From the NCBI RefSeq assembly GCF_022898935.1, contig NZ_JALIRP010000022.1, positions 1 to 34,517 on the forward strand: a stretch of DNA of 34,517 bases, written 5' to 3'. Shown here piece after piece: positions 1-7,006 of the stretch (positions are counted from its first letter, which is position 1; every line of letters begins with the position of its first letter). The notes under the pieces are model-generated. The model searched no databases and was not told the DNA's origin. It saw nothing but the letters and a program-made list of their open reading frames with translations. The stretch is from Paenibacillus mangrovi. Its GTDB lineage: Bacteria > Bacillota > Bacilli > Paenibacillales > Paenibacillaceae. Position numbers and translations under genes: made by a program.

Positions 1-900
1 ATCGTAAGGACGCCCTTGTCATTGCAGATATGATCAAAAACGGGTACTACTCCCCTGTTCGGTTTCATCCAGAAGCATACGAGGAACTGCGTATTCTCAT
101 GGCTAACCGAGAGACGGTTACCAAGCGCCTCAACAGTGCTGTTAATCAGATTCATCGTTGGGTAGACATTGTCTTTCCCGAGTTGCGACAGGTCTTCAAA
201 AAATCCTTACCTGCACGAGTGCCATCGCAACACTCAGAACCTTTCCTCTACCGAAAGAAATCAGTCGGTTAAACACGGAACAGATCCTCGACGGTTGGAA
301 GCAATATGTGAAGCGTCATGCTGGAGTTAAACGCGCTGAACTGCTCATTTCACTTGCAAAATCCAGTGTTGGAACCACTCAGGCACTCCATGCTTACAAG
401 CTTCATCTTGGGCAATTGCTTGAAGAATATGACTTAGCGAAACGCCAACTTGAACAGATTGAGCACGAGCTCCATCTCATTCTTGAACGTATTCCTTACG
501 CACAGAAGCTGCTTGAAGAATACGAGGCGTCAATGCAACGAGTCTAGCAGGCGTACTCGGTGAGGCAGGTGATCTAAGTGGCTATTCGCATGGAAATGCT
601 CTGCTGCGGCATGCAGGGTTGAATCTAGCTGAGGCCAGTTCAGGGAAATGGCGAGGAAAAATGGTGCTTAGCAAACGCGGTCGTCCACGTCTGCGTCATT
701 TTCTCTATCTCATTACGATGTGTATGGTTATGACTAATCCAGAAGTTCGGGCTTTACACCACTACAATGTTGAGGAAAAAAAATTAAAAAAGATGAAATC
801 TATTATGAAATTATGTGGTAAAGTTGCGCGTATGCTTGTCGGTCTGGCTAAAAGCAGCGAAGCTTACGACTCGTCTAAAGTTTTCCCACAGGCCGCATAA
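1..900 (+). pseudogene. IS110-family transposase, frameshifted remnant
   Basis: Three overlapping pieces in three frames rebuild one IS110/IS1111-type DEDD transposase that enters from outside the window. Piece one (about 3-200) has the RuvC-like segment KDALVIAD. Piece two (about 200-530) is the helical linker. Piece three (about 530-900) is the conserved C-terminal transposase_20 part with LAGVLGEAGDLSGYSHG, RHAGL, SKRGRPRLRHFLY and a tail ending FPQAA. Joining them needs a frame change near 195-215 and another near 528-535, where the continuation NATSLAGVLGEAG is read in a new frame. Intact enzymes are about 400 residues and cut DNA using an RNA guide. Two frameshifts make this copy inactive unless they are sequencing errors. 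The N-terminal third lies outside the window. Confidence 0.88.
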
Positions 901-939
901 AACCAATCGATCCTCACCAACTCATGCATTCGCAGGATA

Positions 940-1140
940 AAAAGAAGCACGGAGTATCGGGAGACGTTACGCAAAAGGGCTCGGACCCGTTCCGTTAGAA
1001 AGACCGACCTCCACCCCTTAGTTAGATGTGACTAAGGAATGAAAGGGCATAGACCCGTTGAGACATGGGAGCGAGAATCGCTAAGGCGAAGTGGAGACGT
1101 GCATAAATGGGACAATATGGGTGGAGTGTGACTCACCTTT
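940..1140 (+). ncRNA. Possible guide (bridge/seek) RNA region of the IS110-type element
   Basis: The roughly 240 bases after the transposase stop have no reading frame of note but carry nested inverted repeats. CCTTAGT (1016-1022) pairs with ACTAAGG (1031-1037) across an 8-nt loop. AGCGA (1070-1074) pairs with TCGCT (1078-1082). CTCCAC (1009-1014) pairs with GTGGAG (1091-1096), enclosing both hairpins. A bulged hairpin follows at 1120-1138. It is established that IS1111-type members of this family carry a guide RNA between the transposase and the right end, while IS110-type members carry it upstream. Whether this copy belongs to the IS1111 group, and whether it is transcribed, is inference. 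Confidence 0.35.
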
Positions 1141-1311
1141 ATTTGTGCATACCCCTTTCCATTTCAATCCAGCCACAAGCTCATTCATGTCTTCTTCTCT
1201 CATCTTAATCTAGGGTGAAATCCTGCGAATTCATGAGTCTGAGTGAGGAAACTGAATCATATAGAGGGAGCTCAATGATTCATGTTTGTCTTACTTATCC
1301 GAGATTCCATT

Positions 1312-1683
1312 TCATTTATACGATAACGGCACTATTAGTTGACCGGCTTTCCCGGCCAGTATCAGTTCCAAATTTTTCTCTATCTCGCAGTCTATGGCCG
1401 CTCCCCATCCGTCAGGAATTTCCGGTTTGTTGATGAGGTGGAGCATGGTGGATATATCAGCAAGCTTGGAAAGCGCATACCACTCCTCGGGCAAAGGTTC
1501 TCTCGCCTTTCGGTTGTAGCCTTCCTGGAAGGCGGCAACGGTGTCTGCGTCAATATAGCACTCAAATTGCGTCCTTGTCCTGAAAAATTTGCCGATGTCA
1601 TAAAAGACAGGAGCAGCAAAACAGTACTCATAATCGATGAAACAAGGCTCCAATGAAGGCGTTGCAATCGAATTTTTCAGAGT
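1312..1683 (-). pseudogene. APH-family phosphotransferase, C-terminal fragment
   Basis: The frame has the second half of an aminoglycoside/choline-type phosphotransferase. FIDYEYCFAAPVFYDIG matches the metal-binding IDxE...YDI segment that follows the catalytic HGDxxxxN loop in this family, and is followed by the usual helical C-terminus. The N-lobe and catalytic loop are absent: the frame closes at a TGA just upstream, with only a TTG (1653) available as a start. At about 115-120 residues it is less than half of a normal 250-300 residue kinase. It is best read as a truncated relic next to the IS remnant. The substrate cannot be inferred. Confidence 0.6.
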
Positions 1684-1726
1684 TCATTAGCAATAAAAAA
1701 TTAATAGTGATGATTGAAACCTCGAA

Positions 1727-1755
1727 TTGAGACAAGCGGAGCATTCATATATCTT
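1727..1755 (+). promoter_or_regulatory. Candidate promoter of the 51-residue gene
   Basis: TTGAGA (1727-1732) and TATCTT (1750-1755) are spaced by 17 nt, 31 nt ahead of the small gene's start. The -35 is a good match and the -10 is weak. Confidence 0.35.
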
Positions 1756-1786
1756 AATATCACCATCATGAGAGGAGATTCTCACC

Positions 1787-1942
1787 ATGGAAGCATCGAT
1801 TACAATGGAAGAATCACAAGCAATCATAGATGATGAAAAAACCGTAATCGTAGATGGAATTGGCATAGCTACAAGCATTGGGGAATTGGATATGAAGAGG
1901 TTCATTGAGGTGGCTTTAAACTTACCATCATTTTGGAAATAA
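1787..1942 (+). CDS. Small acidic protein of 51 residues, unknown function
   Basis: The ATG at 1787 is preceded by a strong ribosome site (AGAGGAG, 1771-1777), and the stop at 1940-1942 is followed immediately by a rho-independent terminator. The product is rich in acidic residues in its first half (EES, DDEK), has a hydrophobic central stretch VDGIGIATSIGEL, and ends with PSFWK. It has no cysteine, no signal peptide and no clear membrane helix. I do not recognise a family. The tight RBS-ORF-terminator arrangement argues for a real, independently transcribed gene. A small regulator, a peptide precursor or an antitoxin-like protein are all possible, but nothing in the sequence decides among them. 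It converges on the truncated cotJC. Confidence 0.6.
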   Translation: MEASITMEESQAIIDDEKTVIVDGIGIATSIGELDMKRFIEVALNLPSFWK

Positions 1943-2245
1943 GGGACAATAGCTTATACGGCTATTATCCCCTTTTTTTGCCCATATTAATTGTTGCATA
2001 TTGGAAATGTTATATTTATAGATCATTGTTGCAATCATCTCGAGATGGGCGAATTCTTCGGTGCCTATATCGTTCAATAAGCCGATCACTTTATCAGGAA
2101 TGGTATACCGCTGGTTCAAATATCTCAAGGCCGCGGCCAATTCTCCATCAGCGCCTCCATACTGCTCGAGCAAATACCTTGCCATCTTGGGATCACATTT
2201 ACAGACGCGAACCGGGTACTGCAGCTTCTTCTCATATACCCACAT
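1928..2245 (-). pseudogene. cotJC: CotJC (Mn-catalase-like spore coat protein), 3'-truncated
   Basis: The N-terminal part is typical CotJC: MWVYEKKLQYPV, EQYGGADGELAAALRYLNQRY and the metal-ligand helix GTEEFAHLEMIATM. CotJC is a ferritin-like, manganese-catalase-related spore coat protein of about 190 residues. Here similarity stops around residue 77 (near position 2014), and the last 28 residues are read through the back of the neighbouring small gene's terminator. The second half of the four-helix bundle, with its remaining metal ligands, is therefore missing and catalytic function is unlikely. The start at 2245 has AGAGGAGG 12 nt upstream, somewhat far. It follows cotJB by 39 nt in the cotJ operon. 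Confidence 0.88.
1943..1979 (+). terminator. Rho-independent terminator of the small gene
   Basis: GGGACAATAGC (1943-1953) pairs with GCTATTATCCC (1961-1971) with one C-A mismatch across a 7-nt loop, followed by a run of seven T (1973-1979). It starts directly after the stop codon of the 51-residue gene. Confidence 0.85.
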
Positions 2246-2284
2246 GAGTTTGCACCGCCTCCTCTAAGAAAATGATCACACTTT

Positions 2285-2938
2285 TCATACCTGCCAAGGC
2301 CAAGGTGTTTGCGGCCATTCAAACGGGAATTTGGAATATGCATGGCCGAAATTGAGCAGAGGACCATAAAGCTCCTGAAACCGGCGGACAAGCGGAATTC
2401 TTTCTTGGGCCAGACAGTTGTACTGTTCAATACTTTTCCAATCATCCGGATGCGTATCCAGATACAAGTTTAGCTCCAGCAATGCAAAATCGATGACCTG
2501 GATCTTCTCCAAAAGCTCATAATAATGCTGATCAATCGCTGCTCCTTTCATCGCTTCCGGCTTTACATTTGCCGGGCTTACATTACTCGGCATGATGTTT
2601 GCTGGACTTACATTACTCGGCATGATGTTTGCCGGATTCACATTACTCGGCATGATGTTTGCCGGATTCACATTGCTCGGCATGATGTTTGCCGGATTCA
2701 CATTACTCGGCATGATGTTTGCCGGATTCACATTGCTCGGCATGATGTTTGCTGGATTCACATTACTCGGCATGATGTTTGCCGGATTCACATTGCTCGG
2801 CATGATGTTTGCTGGATTCACATTACTCGGCATGATGTTTGGCGGATTCACATTACTCGGCATGATGTTTGCCGGATTCACATTGCTCGGAGTGATGTTT
2901 GCCGGACTAATATTTACTGGCTTCACATTCTCGGACAT
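2285..2938 (-). CDS. cotJB: CotJB spore coat protein with N-terminal decapeptide repeats
   Basis: Residues about 130-217 are a standard CotJB domain (YYELLEKIQVIDFALLELNL, YLDTHPDD, then YGPLLNFGHAYS and a C-terminus PWPWQV). This inner-coat protein is normally around 90 residues. Here it is preceded by a roughly 120-residue extension of eleven decapeptides of the type NVNPANIMPS, each itself two pentapeptides N-[VI]-x-P-[AS]. The DNA behind it is an exact 30-bp tandem array. Read in another register the unit is [AS]-N-[IV]-[MN]-P, resembling pentapeptide-repeat proteins (A-[DN]-L-x-x), so a stacked right-handed beta-helix is conceivable. The start codon overlaps the cotJA stop (TGATG), indicating translational coupling. 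Transcription by sporulation sigma-E is expected from the family but no promoter was identified. Confidence 0.92.
   Translation of the reverse strand: MSENVKPVNISPANITPSNVNPANIMPSNVNPPNIMPSNVNPANIMPSNVNPANIMPSNVNPANIMPSNVNPANIMPSNVNPANIMPSNVNPANIMPSNVNPANIMPSNVSPANIMPSNVSPANVKPEAMKGAAIDQHYYELLEKIQVIDFALLELNLYLDTHPDDWKSIEQYNCLAQERIPLVRRFQELYGPLLNFGHAYSKFPFEWPQTPWPWQV
2581..2910. repeat. 30-bp tandem repeat array, 11 units, inside cotJB
   Basis: Eleven head-to-tail 30-bp units, on the plus strand CATTACTCGG CATGATGTTT followed by GCCGGATTCA, differ at only a few positions (A/G at the fifth base, C/T in GCCGG/GCTGG, one GGCGG, one AGTGATG). Degenerate partial units flank the array on both sides. 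The unit length is a multiple of three, so copy-number change keeps the frame. Confidence 0.97.
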
Positions 2939-3171
2939 CAGGCTCCCCCTTCCTGCTCACTTCGGTTCGGATTGTAAGGGCTGAACAGATGAGGCCAGAG
3001 AGTTCCGCGCGTCAGAGCTTCCTGCAGGCTGAACTGCGGCCAATTCATTGGTTGAAAGGTAATATATTGGTTGGGTGGAACGACATACGATCTGTACATC
3101 ATCGGCGGACATGGATCAAACGGCCCGATAAAGGGCCTATAGACTCGCACCTGATTGTAGTTCACATTCAC
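2938..3171 (-). CDS. cotJA: CotJA spore coat protein
   Basis: This short protein carries the CotJA signature: VYRPFIGPFDPCPPM, then YVVPPNQYITFQP, LPQFS-like PQFSLQEAL and GTLWPHLFSPY. CotJA is the first gene of the cotJABC spore-coat operon, whose products assemble interdependently in the coat. The ribosome site AAAGGAGG lies 8 nt before a GTG at 3171. A TTG at 3174 is also possible, adding one residue. It overlaps cotJB by TGATG. No sporulation promoter could be assigned with confidence in the short space upstream. Confidence 0.88.
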   Translation of the reverse strand: MNVNYNQVRVYRPFIGPFDPCPPMMYRSYVVPPNQYITFQPMNWPQFSLQEALTRGTLWPHLFSPYNPNRSEQEGGA

Positions 3172-3279
3172 CAAAAGCTCCTCCTTTTCGCATCATGGTA
3201 TCAGGCCGATGACACGGGAGGCCATCAGTCTCTTCGTAACTAGCATATGAGGCATTCGCGGAAACTGAACAAAAAATTG

Positions 3280-3332
3280 TCAGGAAAAAGAAAGAACTCC
3301 TCGAAACAAGCCGAAACTTGTCCAAGGAGTTC
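3280..3332 (-). terminator. Terminator after ytvI
   Basis: GAACTCCT (3294-3301) pairs with AGGAGTTC (3325-3332), with an inner ACAAG/CTTGT stem. Read on the minus strand it is followed by TTTCTTTTTCC. It lies 14 nt beyond the ytvI stop and closes the yfkAB-CNNM-ytvI unit. Confidence 0.8.
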
Positions 3333-3346
3333 ATGCATATTGCTCG

Positions 3347-4378
3347 TTAAAATTTGATTTTAATCTGGAATAATCCCGCCTTGCGAACTGCTGAATAGAT
3401 AATCACCACCAGCGGCCCGATAAAGACGCCAATGACGCCAACCAGCTTAAAACCAATATACATGCTGACCAGTGCCGAAAGCGCGCCGATGCCGACAGAA
3501 TCGCCGATCACTTTCGGTTCGAGCACGCGCCTTGCTACCGTAATGATAATGAACAGAAGCGAGATCCCAAAGCCGGTGTAGGAATCACCCACAATGAACA
3601 AATATACAGCCCATGGAATCAGGATAGAGCCCACGCCCAGGATCGGCAAAATATCCACGAACATGACCAGCATGGCGATGGCAAGCGGATAATGAATTTT
3701 AAGAATGAGCAGTCCTGTTAACGTGACGACATACGTAAATGCGCTGAGTATCATCTGGGCCTGTATAAAGCCGAAAATAGACCGTTTCAGACTGTGCAGC
3801 ACCTGCTGGATCTGCCCCTGCATTTCCTCTTCAAACAAGGACAACAGCCCTGAACGGATGACAGGCAGACCGAAGCTGAACAGGTACACCGCAACAAAGA
3901 AAACGACAAAAAAGATGAACATTTCGGGAATTCCTTTGGCAAAATTCAAAAATGAAGATGACAATGTATTGGCAAAGGATTCCGCATATTGTGTTACGTT
4001 GGACAGCAAAACCCGTAAGCTTTCAGCCAGATCAGGCTGGATGCGGTCGAGCCATCCCCGGGCTTGTATCATCGTATTTTGAGTAAAATCATTAGCGGCC
4101 GCAAAATACGATGGGGCATTCTTCCAGTATTCCACAAGCTGACTGAATACCTGCAGCCCCAGCATGTACACCAGAAGCAGAACCAGAAGCAGAAACAAGG
4201 TACATGTAAGGGAAGCGGCCGCAACCCGGTTCCATTTCAATTTTGCCATCATGATGCCATGCACAGGCTCAAGCGAAATGGCGACCAGGGCAGCCAGCAG
4301 AAACGGTGCTCCTGCCGTAAACAAAATATACAGCAGCAAAAGCCCGAATCCGATGAGAAGCAGCTGTTTCCCTGACAT
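3347..4378 (-). CDS. ytvI: YtvI-type sporulation membrane protein (AI-2E transporter family)
   Basis: The 343-residue polytopic protein of the AI-2E/UPF0118 family has paired N-terminal hydrophobic segments (LLLIGFGLLLLYILF, APFLLAALVAISLEP), a long amphipathic central region, and four or more C-terminal helices including FVDILPILGVGSILIPWA, the family's characteristic turn, and IGPLVVIIYSA. Length and overall order match YtvI, a sporulation-associated integral membrane protein of endospore formers. The transported solute, if any, is not established. The ATG follows GAGGTG at 5 nt and begins 10 nt after the CNNM gene stop, so the genes are co-transcribed. Confidence 0.8.
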   Translation of the reverse strand: MSGKQLLLIGFGLLLLYILFTAGAPFLLAALVAISLEPVHGIMMAKLKWNRVAAASLTCTLFLLLVLLLVYMLGLQVFSQLVEYWKNAPSYFAAANDFTQNTMIQARGWLDRIQPDLAESLRVLLSNVTQYAESFANTLSSSFLNFAKGIPEMFIFFVVFFVAVYLFSFGLPVIRSGLLSLFEEEMQGQIQQVLHSLKRSIFGFIQAQMILSAFTYVVTLTGLLILKIHYPLAIAMLVMFVDILPILGVGSILIPWAVYLFIVGDSYTGFGISLLFIIITVARRVLEPKVIGDSVGIGALSALVSMYIGFKLVGVIGVFIGPLVVIIYSAVRKAGLFQIKIKF

Positions 4379-4388
4379 TACTCACCTC

Positions 4389-5744
4389 TTAATCCTCGTT
4401 GTCCGCCCCTTCCTCTTCACTGCTTGTCTCGGCTGCGGCAACGCGGTGGATGTTGACCCGGGTAATCCGGAGTCTGGTTGATTCCTCAACCTCGAATATA
4501 AAATTGTTCAGCTGAACCGTTTTGCCCACGACCGGATTTCCTTCCAGTTCCTTGAACAGCCAACCGCCAATCGAATCCACCTCATCATCCTCAATGACTA
4601 CGCCGGTGAGGTCATTCACATCTTCAATCAGCATACGGCCGTCCACGGAGATGAAATCCTCCTGAACTTCCACGTCCGGACGTTCATCCTCAAATTCATC
4701 GTACAGCTCGCCCACAATCTCTTCGAGAATCTCTTCCGCTGTGAGCATACCAGCCGTCCCCCCATACTCGTCCACGACCAGGGTAAGCTGGGCATGTTTC
4801 TTCTGCATGAGACGCAGTACATGACTGATCTCCATGGACTCCGGCACGTTCAGAATCGGACGTACAAGTGGAGTCAGCTCCTTCTGATGCTCCTGGTCCG
4901 CAAGCAGAAAATCAGTAATATGCACGAATCCAAGGATCTGGTCCTTGTCCTCCACTGCAACAGGATAGCGGGAATGCTTGGTATCATTGATGATTTTGAG
5001 ATTCTCTTCCAGCGTGTTATTCGTGTACAGGCAGTCCATGTCTGTACGCGGCAGCATGATTTCGCGCGCCAGCAGATCGGAGAATTCAAAGATGTTGTCC
5101 ATCAGCTTCATTTCATCCTTGTCAATAACTCCGCTTTTGGCGCTCTGATTCATTAATATGCGGATTTCCTCTTCAGAATGCGCAGCTTCTGATTCCGTAG
5201 CTGGCTCTACGCCGAATAACCGTAAAATCACGTTGGCGGATGCGTTCAGCAGCCAGATAACCGGAAAAAATATTTTATGAAAAAGCATGAGCGGAGCGGA
5301 CAGCAGCAGCGCTGTCCCTTCTGTTTTCTGAATCGCCAGGGATTTTGGTGCTAGCTCCCCAAGCACGATATGCAAAAAGGTAATGACACAGAACCCGAGA
5401 ATGACAGACACCGTCGTGATCAGCGTGCTATCCGTAATTCCCGCTTTATACATGAGCGGCTCCACCAGGAGATGCGAGATAGCAGGTTCGCCAATCCAGC
5501 CCAGTCCCAGGGATGCCAGCGTAATTCCAAGCTGTGTCGCAGACAAATAGGCATCCAGCTTATTGTTTACTTTCAAAGCATAATTCGCCATTCGGTTGCC
5601 CTCGCTCACCAGCTGTGTCAGCCGGGACTGACGCATTTTAACAAGCGAGAACTCCGCCGCGACAAATACCCCGTTAAAGAATACAAGCAGCAATACCAGG
5701 AAAAGGTTGAATAATAGCTTGCCTATTTCTAACTCCCCGTCCAA
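4389..5744 (-). CDS. CNNM/HlyC-CorC family membrane protein with CBS pair
   Basis: The 451-residue protein has three parts. Residues about 1-200 are the DUF21/CNNM membrane domain (FNGVFVAAEFSLVKMRQSRL, ATQLGITLASLGLGWIGEP, ELAPKSLAIQ). Residues about 215-335 are two CBS domains that bind adenosine nucleotides in relatives (IMLPRTDM, RYPVAVED, LVVDEYGGTAG). Residues about 350-430 are the CorC_HlyC transporter-associated domain (GRMLIEDVNDL, SIGGWLF). Homologues are implicated in Mg2+ or other divalent-cation transport; the older 'hemolysin' label is historical. The start is TTG at 5744, with GGGGAG 6 nt upstream. It lies 17 nt after the yfkAB stop. Confidence 0.9.
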   Translation of the reverse strand: MDGELEIGKLLFNLFLVLLLVFFNGVFVAAEFSLVKMRQSRLTQLVSEGNRMANYALKVNNKLDAYLSATQLGITLASLGLGWIGEPAISHLLVEPLMYKAGITDSTLITTVSVILGFCVITFLHIVLGELAPKSLAIQKTEGTALLLSAPLMLFHKIFFPVIWLLNASANVILRLFGVEPATESEAAHSEEEIRILMNQSAKSGVIDKDEMKLMDNIFEFSDLLAREIMLPRTDMDCLYTNNTLEENLKIINDTKHSRYPVAVEDKDQILGFVHITDFLLADQEHQKELTPLVRPILNVPESMEISHVLRLMQKKHAQLTLVVDEYGGTAGMLTAEEILEEIVGELYDEFEDERPDVEVQEDFISVDGRMLIEDVNDLTGVVIEDDEVDSIGGWLFKELEGNPVVGKTVQLNNFIFEVEESTRLRITRVNIHRVAAAETSSEEEGADNED

Positions 5745-5761
5745 ATGAAACTCCCCATTTC

Positions 5762-6874
5762 TTATAATGTGTTAGCTTGCCTTCTGCTAAAATCAGTATC
5801 CTTATAATACATATCCTTCACGAGTAAATTGGGTCCGCAGCAGCCTGCCGCATCGCAGTAGCAGTTGACCGTTTTGTTCAGCGGATGATCCGTTTGCCAT
5901 GCGGTAAAAACTTCGTCAAGCCGGCTGCTCTGAATATTCCCGAATGGAGGAACATCCGAGAAGTCGGTCACATAGACATCACCGGAAAAGAGATTGACGT
6001 TCACGCGGTTGCGGCCGTCTGGATCATTGCGGACCGTGACATTCGGCTCCGACGCAAGACGGCGGATCAGCCTCATATCCTCGGGATTGCTGCTGCATGC
6101 GAAGAACGGCAAGGTGCCGAACAGCATCCACATATCCGGATCCCTTACATCCAGCAAAGAAACAATTGCCTTGCGCGTTTCCTCTAGCGAGAGGACCGGT
6201 AGCGTAGTGGCAAAATTGGAGGCATACATCGGATGGACCTCATGACGTTTGCAGCCCATTTCCTGTATTAGTTTGTGAATTCCAGCTAGTTTTGTATGCG
6301 TACGATAATTAATCATCGATTCAGCAGATATAAACATGCCCGCTTCGCTCAGCTTAACGGCATTTTCGATCATTTTATCGTACATGCGGTAAGCCGTTTC
6401 CTTTGGTACCGAATGATTGGTGTTGGCAAAGCCTACCTCATGGAAATCGTCGCCGTTCAAATAGTTAAATGAAATATGCATGACATCCAGATACGGAAGC
6501 ATTTTCTCGTACCGGCTGATATCCAACGTCAGATTGGAATTGATCTGTGTCCGAATGCCGCGTTCCTTGGCATAACGGAGCAAAGGCACAATAACCTCGT
6601 TCACGGTTTTTTCACGGAAGGACGGCTCGCCCCCGGTCAGACTGATCGTTTGCAGATGCTCGACTTCATCCAGTCTTTTCAGCATCAAATCCAGCGGCAA
6701 AAAATCAGCTTCCTTCATCACGAGCATATCTCCTACGGCGCAATGCTCACAGCGCATGTTGCATAAATGAGTGACTGTCATTTCCACGCTCGTCAGCACG
6801 TGACGGCCATAAGTACGAAGCGAACCAATGGGATCCCAAGGATCATTGCTGGGTGACAGTTTAACAGTATTCAT
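5762..6874 (-). CDS. yfkAB: Radical SAM protein YfkAB
   Basis: The 370-residue radical SAM protein has the cluster motif CNMRCEHC (Cys38, Cys42, Cys45), the GGEP motif of the SAM site, and a second cysteine-rich motif CYCDAAGCC at residues 338-346. That matches the CxCxxxxC feature naming the YfkAB family and may hold an auxiliary cluster or metal. The biochemical reaction is not known to me. The ATG at 6874 is preferred: AAGGTGAGG sits 6-7 nt upstream, and the in-frame GTG at 6886 overlaps that ribosome site. It leads the unit yfkAB-CNNM-ytvI. Confidence 0.9.
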   Translation of the reverse strand: MNTVKLSPSNDPWDPIGSLRTYGRHVLTSVEMTVTHLCNMRCEHCAVGDMLVMKEADFLPLDLMLKRLDEVEHLQTISLTGGEPSFREKTVNEVIVPLLRYAKERGIRTQINSNLTLDISRYEKMLPYLDVMHISFNYLNGDDFHEVGFANTNHSVPKETAYRMYDKMIENAVKLSEAGMFISAESMINYRTHTKLAGIHKLIQEMGCKRHEVHPMYASNFATTLPVLSLEETRKAIVSLLDVRDPDMWMLFGTLPFFACSSNPEDMRLIRRLASEPNVTVRNDPDGRNRVNVNLFSGDVYVTDFSDVPPFGNIQSSRLDEVFTAWQTDHPLNKTVNCYCDAAGCCGPNLLVKDMYYKDTDFSRRQANTL

Positions 6875-6963
6875 TTTTTTCCTCACCTTATTTCTTTATT
6901 TAAACCAATCAAACAAGCATTTTACCAACCGATATATATGCTTCCTTTTATCATACCATGAAG

Positions 6964-7006
6964 TGAAAAAAAACTCTCCCGCTGCCTTAAATCGAGCGGT
7001 GAGAGT
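6964..7006 (-). terminator. Terminator overlapping the end of the MMPL gene
   Basis: On the minus strand ACTCTC-A-CCGCT pairs with AGCGG-GAGAGT (7006-6995 with 6983-6973), one bulged base, followed by eight T. The TAA stop of the MMPL gene lies in the hairpin loop, so translation termination and transcription termination nearly coincide. Confidence 0.9.

Noticed and set aside
2581..2910. Regular 30-bp repeats resembling a CRISPR array
   Set aside because: The units are contiguous with no spacers and keep the frame of CotJB; they are a protein-coding tandem repeat.
2592..2984. Plus-strand frame encoding a hydrophobic MMFAGFTLLG repeat
   Set aside because: It is the antisense shadow of the cotJB repeat array, with no independent start signal or family match.
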